Shown here: piece after piece, positions 1-7,996 of the stretch
How the letters are laid out: each line of letters starts with the position of its first letter
How positions within the stretch are numbered: position 1 is the first letter of the stretch
Source of the DNA: Diospyros lotus
Lineage: Eukaryota > Streptophyta > Magnoliopsida > Ericales > Ebenaceae
Length of the DNA stretch: 64,000 nucleotides
NCBI RefSeq assembly: GCF_014633365.1
Contig: NC_068348.1
Span: forward strand, 13,534,311 to 13,598,310
Direction of reading: 5' to 3'
Notes under the pieces: generated by a model
Database searches by the model: none
What the model was told of the DNA's origin: nothing
The model's input: only the letters and a program-made list of their open reading frames with translations
Program-made: the position numbers and the translations under genes

Positions 1-2
1 GT

Positions 3-362
3 AGGAAGCAAAATACAATAGCTCTATCATCTACTAAGGTTGAATATGTTACCGCTGGTAATTGTTGTGCTCAAATATTGTGGATGAAGTATCAGGTAGA
101 AGACTATGGCATAAGACTTCAATTCATCCTAATAAAATGTGACAACATTACTGCTATAGCTTTAACTAAAAATCCAGTGTTTCGTGCAAGAACTAAACAC
201 ATAGAAGTAAACCATCACTTCATTAAAGACTATGTTCAAAAAGGAGATATAAATCTTGAATTCATAGATACTAATCATCAAATAGCATATATCTTTACAA
301 AGCCCCTTGACAGAGAAAAGTTTAAATATTTTAGGAGTGAGCTAGGGTTAATTATAACATGA
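3..362 (+). CDS. pol: Copia pol C-terminus: RNase H (partial, 5' end outside window)
   Basis: About 119 codons of open frame enter from the left edge and end at TGA 360-362. The frame begins R-K-Q-N-T-I-A-L-S-S, followed by KVEYVTAGNCCAQILWMKYQ, a copia RNase H signature, and ends with IFTKPLDREKF close to the stop, the usual copia pol C-terminus (family form DIFTKPL). It removes the RNA strand after reverse transcription. The other copy (36331-36858) has STEAEY where this one has STKVEY; the Glu before Tyr is kept. The visible part has no break, but whether upstream pol is intact cannot be seen. Confidence 0.85.
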   Translation, partial: RKQNTIALSSTKVEYVTAGNCCAQILWMKYQVEDYGIRLQFILIKCDNITAIALTKNPVFRARTKHIEVNHHFIKDYVQKGDINLEFIDTNHQIAYIFTKPLDREKFKYFRSELGLIIT

Positions 363-539
363 TTAACTATGTGTTAGAGGAATTTTTTAATTCATTAATC
401 TCTTTCAATATATTTGTGATGTTCCTGCAATAAGGCCAAGCATTCAAATCTATCAATTAAATGAAATAATCTATTGACAGAATGTATTTCAGCCAAAATT
501 TATAAGTGATCATTGGGCACATCTCTGTATTCCTCAGAA

Positions 540-750
540 CAGTTGACAGAAATCATGCTTATGTCGACTACAGAGTCATATCATTTCCAAGATAGTCAAC
601 AGAAGGCCCAACCTTTGTCACTATGCACTTTATTTAAAATTAAAATTGGTCGACAGGAACATAGTGTCTGTCGACTATTCCCTAGATATTCATTGTGATA
701 GTCGACAAAGCCATTCTAATATGTCGACTATTTAGATCCATCTATTTAAA
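540..750 (+). promoter_or_regulatory. GTCGAC motif cluster plus TATA-like box before the env-like ORF
   Basis: The pol-env spacer holds several GTCGAC motifs and near-variants (GTCAAC, GTTGAC), mostly as CTGTCGACTAT or ATAGTCGACA. They are followed by TCTATTTAAA at 741-750, then an AAACCCTAAC leader and the env-like ATG at 925. This is the arrangement of the family's LTR promoter (motif array, then TATA). Promoter function is inferred. Confidence 0.45.
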
Positions 751-924
751 GAACGGGCAGCCATCGATTTTCCTCAAACCCTAACTTCTTTGTGTGGCCA
801 AATTGTTCTCTCTCTCTGAGTGCCAAACTCACCTCTCTCACTCTCATTTTCATTCTCAGTCATATCTCGCTCTCTCTCTTCTTTTTTTTGTTCTCTCAAT
901 TGCATAACCCTCACACCATTTCCT

Positions 925-1462
925 ATGGCTAACATGAAGAACTCAAGCAAGGATAAAGGAAAAAGGAAGGAACCGGCTTCTTTAAGTCTTCCACCATCTC
1001 AACCTAGGCCCCAAATTCAATTTTTCAACTCTGAGGGTCAACAAGAAAGGTATTCCACTTTCTTTGAATCTTGAGAAGTCCTAGAAGGTTGTTACTTGGA
1101 TTTAACATTTCTAGAATCCATTGATTTTCCCTATATTCAAACGTTTAAGGAGTTTGGCTGGAGGGATTTCTTAACTATCCATAGATGTATATATGAAGAT
1201 GCAGTCAGCGTATTTTACTCAAATGCAGACAACACCTATCACAAGAGAAAGTCGGATAAAAAGTTTAAAACTAACATTGGAGATTCTCATATTGAAGTCA
1301 CCTTGACACTGATTCATAATCGTTTTAGAATTCCATTAGATGGTGAGGACTATGCCTCCTAGACCCAAGACTATGTCCAGGTTAATAAAGAAGTCATAGG
1401 AGATGACACTATCACCACTAAAATCACTGACACAACAAGTATGGACCTGAACACTAGACTTT
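925..1462 (+). pseudogene. Env-like / plant transposon protein ORF, N-terminal half (broken)
   Basis: Third ORF of a SIRE-like element, in the pol orientation. From ATG 925 it reads a Lys/Ser-rich basic start, then QFFNSEGQQERY, FPYIQTFKEFGW and VFYSNADNTYHKRKSDKKFK. This pattern (FP-I...FGW-F...FYSN) resembles the 'putative plant transposon protein' domain of env-like ORFs in plant elements. It has an in-frame TGA (about 1072, Arg in the other copy) and TAG (about 1360, Trp in the other copy), then is cut by a solo LTR at 1463. No signal peptide or membrane segment is evident, so an envelope role is not shown. The better preserved copy is at 34504-35690 on the minus strand. Confidence 0.7.
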
Positions 1463-2755
1463 TGATAATTTACTCTTGGTAATAAAATGGTTTTGATAAT
1501 GACTATATGAAAATCAATCTCTACTATATGAGTTATATGAATGAGAAAATCAATCCTTAAGTTTGAAGCAAGATATGAAAATATACAGGAGTAATGTTAA
1601 GTATAGTTGAGTATGTTTTAAATTCAAAATAAATTCATTTTTGATAATCTCAACTTGCTTTTAAAAGAATCAAAATGAGGATTTGTTATGTTTTCAATGT
1701 TTTCAAAAGGATAGTCGATTACGTGGTTTAATGCTGTTGACTATGCCTAAATATAGTCGACTATGTTATAAGGATAGTCGACTATGCTTGTTCAGTCTGT
1801 CGACTATATATGGTATCTGTCAACTATTTTTGCATCTGTCGACTATCATGTAAGGATAGTCGACTATGGCTTTTCTTCTGTCGACTATATTTGTTCATGA
1901 AATTCAAAATTCTCTTCATATTTTTGCATCTGTCGACTATGTCTGTGTCTGTCGACTATGGGAAATGTGTTAGAGATAGTCGACTATAATTTCTTGTCTG
2001 TCGACTATGCCTAATTTTATTTGATGAAATAGTCGACTAACCTTTTATATCTGTCGACTATGTGTTTCACAGAATCTTATAACGGTTAGTTTTTAATGCA
2101 TTTAATGCTCGCCCAACCACCCACAATGATCCAAAATTCAAACTTACCCACCATCAACTATAAATAGGTGGTTGAAGAAGCATTGAAGGCTGTTGAATAG
2201 ATTGAACATCTTGAACTACCAAGCTTTCACTGTTACATCGAGCATTTAATTTTTCTCTCTCTGTATTCTCATTTAAGAGGCTGTGATATCTTACTGTTCT
2301 ATTCATTTTAAGCCTCGATCATTCATTTAAAGAGAGAGCTTGTAACTAAGAGTTGTACTCTTAGAATCTCTATTTCACAATTTCTGTAATTTTCCTAGTA
2401 GTAGCTAGAGGGCCCATTAAATTGGGAGGTTGTACATTACCTAGTCAAGGACTAGAGGACCTGCTCGTATTGAGTAAGGGGTTTGATAGTGAAGTTGGTT
2501 TTAAAATCCTTAATAGATAGCTAAGGTAATGGACTAAGCTTGAAAAGCTAAACCATTATAAATCTGTGTCTTCACTGCTTTCCATCTTTTCTTGCTTACG
2601 TTTGCTTTTTTGCTTCTATTGACTTTGTTTGTTCATTGATAAGTTTTCAATTTTATTCCTCACCATACGAGAGTGTCTCTGCTTCTCAAAAGAAAATTTT
2701 AATTTTACCAATTCACCCCCCTCTTGGTGTGTGCTATATTTGTTAAATTCTACCA
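1463..2755 (+). mobile_element. Solo LTR of the SIRE-like family
   Basis: Starts TGATAATTTACTCTTGG, like the LTR start TGATATTTTACTCTTAG of the intact element, and ends after CACCCCCCTCTTGGTGTG with ...CTACCA. Without it the flanking env-like halves line up with the uninterrupted copy. It carries twelve GTCGAC sites at about 1755-2058 and a TATA box CTATAAATAGG at 2158-2168. Length is about 1.29 kb against 1.2 kb for the intact LTRs. No clean TSD remains and the right edge is uncertain by a few bases. Confidence 0.75.
1690..2060 (+). repeat. Dense GTCGAC palindrome array in LTR U3
   Basis: Twelve exact GTCGAC hexamers in about 300 bp, most within ATAGTCGACTAT (a perfect 12-bp palindrome) or CTGTCGACTAT, plus variants GTCGAT and GTCAAC. 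Spacing is irregular, so this is not a simple tandem repeat. It ends about 100 bp before the TATA box. Confidence 0.85.
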
Positions 2756-3416
2756 ATTTCTTCATCTCATTTGTTGTCAGATGATTTATCCTCAAAGTGG
2801 GAGTTTTTCACCAGTTACTAGACTTGATTTATGGCTACTTTAATGTATTAAGGTAAAAAAAAGGCCAAATCTATGTCTACTGATGATTAACCTGATGATA
2901 GAATCCTTTTCAGCAAAGACTAGGTCATTTCCCTATGGCATGGCAATCAGTGAATTATTAGATAATTTAGTGGGCCAAATGGAAAGTGTTAGGAAAGTCT
3001 ATCTTAACCCCTCTCAGCACATTAATGATAAGACAGCCATTAGGATTGGCTATGCAAGTAAGGATGGGGAATGGGTCAAGGTTGATAAGCCAGAGAATCT
3101 AAGGAAAAAGAGAAGATTAGAAGGACCTTCTTCATCTCAGCATGAGTCTCAAGATGAGTTAGTGGTTTAAGGGATGGCAGACCTAAAGTTGGATATATCA
3201 AGGTTAAAAGCAAGCTTGACAAAGTTCAGAGATGAGGTAAGATCTGATTTGTAGAGTCTTCATAGGCAGCAAGAGGAACTTTCATCTCAGATGGGGCGGC
3301 TCATACAAATGTTATCTTCTCAGTACCCTCATCCTACTTCATCACCATGTCTGCCATCATCTTCTTCTTCTTCATCTTCTCAGTCCTCTCCATCGTCCAT
3401 TTCTCAAGATGTTTAG
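2756..3416 (+). pseudogene. Env-like ORF, C-terminal half (broken)
   Basis: Continues the env-like protein after the solo LTR. Recognisable blocks are GSFSPVTRLDLWLL, RPNLCLLMINLMIESFSAKT, HINDKTAIRIGYASKDGEWV, then a likely coiled-coil stretch and a Ser/Pro-rich tail ending SPSSISQDV at TAG 3416. In-frame stops are present, for example after DLWLL, after DELVV and in SDL-SLHRQQ. The same blocks lie at 34504-35127 (minus). Function unknown. Confidence 0.65.
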
Positions 3417-3648
3417 ATGTTGCCCTCATCATACATTCCACTTTATTTTTTTATATATGTATGCTTATCTTGGTAGTCTTGAATGTTGCTTTTATCATGT
3501 GCTTTTGTTGAACTTCTTTGTCATTTTATGGATGAATGTTTATCAAGTTCTAAAATATGGTTAAGTATTGACATTTTACTCTTACCATTGAATGTTTGCA
3601 TCTAGTTGCATGCTCCAATAGATGAATGATTTCTATTAGCATTTGGTT

Positions 3649-3793
3649 TAAGGGGGAGCTTCTTTTTATATGCTCTCAGTGTGTTTCAAAAAAGGGGGAG
3701 TATTCATTTTTTTTTTTTTTACAAAAAGGGGGAGATAAAATGATATGAATTGATTTTCATACATGTTTTTTCTTCATCAAAAATAGGGAGATT
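3649..3793 (+). promoter_or_regulatory. Polypurine tract cluster
   Basis: Four purine tracts precede the 3' LTR: AAGGGGGAG near 3651, AAAAAAGGGGGAG near 3700, AAAAAGGGGGAGA near 3735, and AAAATAGGGAGAT touching the LTR start at 3794. The last is in the normal position for plus-strand priming; the others may be extra copies. The minus-strand copy has the same cluster. Confidence 0.7.
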
Positions 3794-4139
3794 GATATTT
3801 TACTCATGAAATATAAAATAGTTTTGATAATGACACAGTCATGAAAATCAATCTTGAACTCTGTAAAAGTAAGTTTGAGTGTTTAAATTTAAAATTAATG
3901 TCTTTTTGATAATCTCAACTTGCTTTCAAAAGAAATAAAGTTAGGAGGGATCAATGATTAAGAATTTTTGTGTTTGAAATCTCATTTATATCAATCAAGT
4001 GTTCTTCTACATGTTATCAGTTTAGTTTAAGTTTTTTTTTTTTTTTCAAGTGAATAGTCGACTATGTCTAGCATCTGTCGACTATGTACCAATTCACCCC
4101 CCTCTTGGTGTGTGCTATAGCATTGTAATCCTATCAACA
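3794..4139 (+). repeat. Shortened 3' LTR of the SIRE-like element
   Basis: Begins TGATATTTTACTCATG and ends GTGTGTGCTATAG...CTATCAACA after the typical CACCCCCCTCTTGG block. It is only 346 bp against about 1.2 kb: most of the GTCGAC array, the TATA region and R are missing (two GTCGAC motifs remain at about 4055-4085), so a large internal deletion is likely. Confidence 0.65.
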
Positions 4140-5384
4140 ACCATACATCTTATGCTGGAATCAAATTCCAGTTGACTTGCTCCCTTGAGTCACCAACTCT
4201 TGATGCCTAGCGCTCTATCTCATCAACTCTTGTTACTCTTTCTCAATTTTACAAGAACTATTTGTACATTACAACTAATTCTAAAAATGAAAAGGAAATG
4301 GAGACTTATGTCTCTTTTACAATCTCAAACGAAAGAAGAATAATACAAATTTATCAAATAAATACTCGTACCATCTATTCATTCATTCATACATCCATTG
4401 AATCACATTGAATTAGCCTATGATCACCCATTCAATCTCATTGAACCAGTTGGCACATTTAAAAACAAATTCAAAAAAAATTCGTGTTTATGTAATGTGT
4501 GCTACTTTTCAAACTAATGACATCTCATGTCAAATTTCTTTCAGTTTAAGCCATCCAACATAATCTCATTACATTTAGGTATACACTTAAGAAACAGACA
4601 ACTAACAAGGAAACAACATGAAACAGTCGACCATTTTTCCCTTGTGTTATAGAAATGGTCGACCATCTCCAAGACAGTCAACACTCCTACTGGAATAATC
4701 AATCGACAGCTTTCATGGTTATCGATTGTTTTTGGCTAGTTTTAACATGATCAATTGACAGGTTCCAAAGGCAGTCAACTAACTTTTGGGTCTCTAGGAA
4801 CGGTCGATCGGTCTTCTCAAGACAATCGATTGACTCCTCCTTTAGACGCTAGAACTGGTCAACAGTTTGGACAAATCTATTGAAAGTCATTGCAAACTTG
4901 CAACAAAATAGAGAGTAAAAATGTTCGAAACAAGCTGACGCATAGGATGAAAATATTGAGATGATGCTTTGATACCACTAAAAGGGGATGGGCCCAAAAA
5001 GTTAACACTTGATGAACCCATGCAAGGGTATACCGATTTTAAAACTTTTTCAAAACCAAACAAAAAACACAATGGAAACAAATACAAAACCCTTGCAAGA
5101 CTCGATATTGATCAACCATATGCATCAAAATGAAAAACCAACCATAGGTCTTTTAGCATTATACCTCCACGGATGATTATCACAGTCGGTTATCCAACGC
5201 ACTTTAAGATCCAAGCTTCCCTTTTTCTTTCTAAATCTGCTCCCATTTACATGTAACACCAAGATGACTAGCTTGCCTTATCTGTTAGTGATAGTACCTT
5301 ATATGCTAGATTTACAATACATGGTATGTATGTGAATGGCACTGTTTATTTTTCTTGATATTAATAAAAGTCATATCTTCATTC
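4140..5384. other. No recognisable gene; old LTR-like DNA
   Basis: No coding similarity seen. 4620-4870 holds a cluster of GTCGACCAT, GTCAAC and ATCGATTG motifs like a decayed SIRE-type U3. GCTTTGATACCA at about 4971-4982 reads on the minus strand as TGGTATCAAAGC, one base from the tRNA-iMet primer site TGGTATCAGAGC, so an old minus-strand element may lie here. Boundaries cannot be set. Confidence 0.35.
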
Positions 5385-5464
5385 ATATCTGTTGACACAC
5401 ATTTTTCTAACACCCTGCATCAAGCGATAGGAAGGTTCAGGACAACTTACCCTGATGGGCCTAC

Positions 5465-5532
5465 GCGAACTTCCCAAGGGGGTCACCCATCCTTGGGCTT
5501 CACCAGGTCAAGCACGCTTAACCCTAGAGTTC
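5465..5532 (-). repeat. 5S rRNA-like domain in TRIM LTR (left arm)
   Basis: Minus strand shows GGTTAAGCGTGCTTG, then AGGATGGGTGACC and GGGAAGTTC, which correspond to plant 5S rRNA AGTTAAGCGTGCTTGGG, AGGATGGGTGACC and GGGAAGTCC in the same order and near-same spacing. This covers the internal RNA polymerase III control region. The 5' half of 5S is not evident, so it is not a functional 5S gene. Confidence 0.75.
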
Positions 5533-6233
5533 TTTGCCTACATTCAGCCCCAAAAGGTATCCAGCTGGTGTTATTTCATTCCTTACTTATTCTTGATATA
5601 TACTACCCTTCTCTGCGCTCTTGGGGTATTATACACATCGTATCATCATCATGGGGCCCATAGCTATGGGTTAGCTCATAGCTCTCTCCCTTCAACTGCC
5701 AAGAGCCCCACCGCACTTATGAGCCCCTCAGTCGCCCTCTAGGAAACCAATGTGGGACGAACTTCGTGCATCTACACCATCCCTCCCCAGCAGGTGTGGT
5801 GGGCCTATATTGGCCCCTCCTTTATCGGGGGTTGTAAGGACTATTAGGGGGTTTTCCACAGACAGCGCCAAATGTTGACACACATTTTTGTAACACCATG
5901 CATCGAGCGATAGGAAGATCTAAGACAACTTACTCTAATGGGCCTACGCGAACTTCCGATAAAGGCCCACCACACCTGCAGGGGGGATGGTGTGGATGCA
6001 CTGGGTTCATCCCACATCAATTGCCCAGAGGGTGACTGAGGGGCTCATAAGTGCGGTGGGGCTCTTGGCCGTCAAAGGGCGAGAGCTATGAGCTGACTAG
6101 CAGCTGTGGGCCCCATGATGATGACACGATGTGTGTAATACCCCAAGAGCCCAGAGAAGGGTAGTATATATCGAGAATAAGTAAGGAAGGAAATAACACA
6201 AGCTGGATAGCTTTTGGGCTGAATGTAGGCAAA

Positions 6234-6302
6234 GAACTCCAGGGTTAAGCATGATTGACTTGGGGAAGCCCAAGGATGGGTGACCCCCCTGGGAAGTTCG
6301 TG
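6234..6302 (+). repeat. 5S rRNA-like domain in TRIM LTR (right arm)
   Basis: Plus strand shows GAACTCCAGGGTTAAGC, AAGGATGGGTGACC and GGGAAGTTCG in 5S order. It differs from the left arm at several sites (AAGCATGATTG against AAGCGTGCTTG), so the arms have diverged. Confidence 0.75.
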
Positions 6303-6381
6303 TAGGCCCATTAGGGTAAGTTGTCCTGGACCTTCCTATCGCTCGATGTAGGGTGTTACAAAAATGTGTGTCAACAATATC

Positions 6382-7991
6382 TCTCCATCTCATCTCTATG
6401 AATGAGTTCCTAGATTTCCTGGTAGACTTCCTACTTTCAAGGGGTTGAGACTATGTAACTTGGATCTCTAGTCTAAGATTTATTAAAAGGAATTCCCAGT
6501 CCTTAGACTTATTAGATGGGGACTATGATTTGTCAATTAGTGGATTGGAACATGGGCTACTACCATTATTTAGCATGGGATACTAATAAGATAGGATGGT
6601 GAGTCACACACCACTTTGCATGCGTAGAGTAGACATATGGGTGGGTGTTGGAGAACATCCAATGAATGTGACATTTGCAAAAAATCACATGACTTATGGA
6701 TTAATGATTTGTCGCTGGCTCTCAATTGTGAATTTGGTCCTTAAACTAGATGTGACATAGTGTCTTGTGCACTAGTGTCAGGGATTTGCCATTAAGCAAA
6801 ACCATCTGGTGTAAAAGGTGGGAATGCTTTCAATGTAGTCTTTCTGCAATAATGTATGAAGATAGATGTTCACTAATGGGATCCATTGACCTCCATCGAA
6901 TAGAGGCGAACATCCTATGTGATCCATGTTGGTGATTGTGATTGGAAATTCCATAGCCAGGGTGAGCATGAGATTGGAAAGAGTTCCAATGTTAAATTGG
7001 ATCTGACATTCTAACTCAATCACACTGTGCTAGATCTGTTATAATTACTAAGTCCTGTGAGTTTAATCAGTCCATGACTCTCACTCGGTCGAGATGTTAG
7101 TTAGTGGAAGAACTATAATGCACGATAATTGAGAAGGCTTAATAAGTTCATATGAAGTTTGACTTCATTACCATTAGGATCATCTTGAGTCCTGGCTAGA
7201 GGATACTCAGGATCTTTTAGAGTGCTTTAGGGATTTACAAAGATCCTCTTAGTAGGTCGATAGGGATCTATCGACATCAAGGAGTTTATGTGTCCTGATT
7301 GCTACCTAGCTGTGAACCTAAAAAGTCACACGCATACTGAGTAATGTACCGGATTAGTGATCCATTGATCTTAGTATGTTCCTTGTTACTGTCGAACAGT
7401 GATGTTGGTTACTTGAATGTGTTAGGCACATTGATCTATTGATATGGAAGATCGCTATTGGATAATGAGGGGCTTTGTTTGAATTATTGGATAGTGCAAA
7501 GGCTATTACTTGATAATAACAGGGCCATAATGCAATATAGACAAAGTGGACGAAAGGTGATTACTTCGGTCGATCGGATCTTTCAAGTCGGTCGACCGAA
7601 CTTGAACTTAGAGATTTTGGTTGACTGAACTATGCAGTTCAATTGACCAAAATTCTGCCACACCTTGTCTCATCTGAGCATTAATTTCTCTGATAGCTTA
7701 CATGATGATAAGGGGCATGGATGAATAGGAAGCGTGCAAGAGAAGAAGAATAGGCTTATTTGAATTGCAGAGGGTATTTTTGAGAAGGTTTCTTGGCTAC
7801 TCCCCTCATCATCTTCTTCCTCCTTCTGTTTTTGCTTGCTGCCTCTTGTTCTCCATTGTTGTTTCCATTTCCTTGTTCTTGCTCCAAGAAGTTGGTAAGT
7901 GCAGCTCCCTTTCTTTTTCTCCCATTCAAATTGGGTGTGAGACAGCCAGGGTGCAACTGGGAAAAAGACCACGGTAGAGCTTTGAGTGAAG
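6382..7991. other. No recognisable gene; probable old LTR flank
   Basis: The sequence has the feel of a copia LTR leader but I cannot place it. 7560-7650 holds TCGGTCGATCGGATC and AAGTCGGTCGACCGAACTT, a palindromic GTCGAC-centred pair like the SIRE motif cores. Around 7765-8000 short hydrophobic frames open on both strands; none looks like a gene and they run into the next LTR. Confidence 0.35.
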
Positions 7992-7996
7992 GAATC

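Larger units (their letters stand above)
1..4139 (+). mobile_element. SIRE-like Ty1/copia element, 3' part (truncated by window edge)
   Basis: In order: end of pol (RNase H), a spacer with GTCGAC motifs and a TATA-like box, a broken env-like ORF, several polypurine tracts, and a shortened 3' LTR. The same order is seen on the minus strand at 32969-45131, and the encoded peptides match closely. A solo LTR of the same family (1463-2755) splits the env-like gene. SIRE assignment rests on the env-like ORF downstream of pol, which is known from that copia lineage. The 5' LTR, gag and most of pol lie before the window. Confidence 0.85.
5390..6376. mobile_element. Cassandra-like TRIM with 5S domain, inverted composite
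   Basis: Flanked by ATATC at 5385-5389 and 6377-6381. On the minus strand it reads partial 5' LTR (5873-5957), primer site, 93-bp interior (5780-5872), polypurine tract and 3' LTR (5390-5779, 390 bp). At about 5958 it switches to the plus strand: end of interior, polypurine tract (5978-5987) and a second 3' LTR (5988-6376, 389 bp). LTRs begin TGGTGT and end TGTGTCAACA. A minute interior with no ORF and a 5S-like LTR segment are the marks of Cassandra TRIMs. Both outer ends are the same LTR 3' (U5) end. Confidence 0.7.

Noticed and set aside
5465..6302. Functional 5S rRNA genes
   Set aside because: Only the 3' half of 5S resembles the sequence, with changes, and it sits inside TRIM LTRs.
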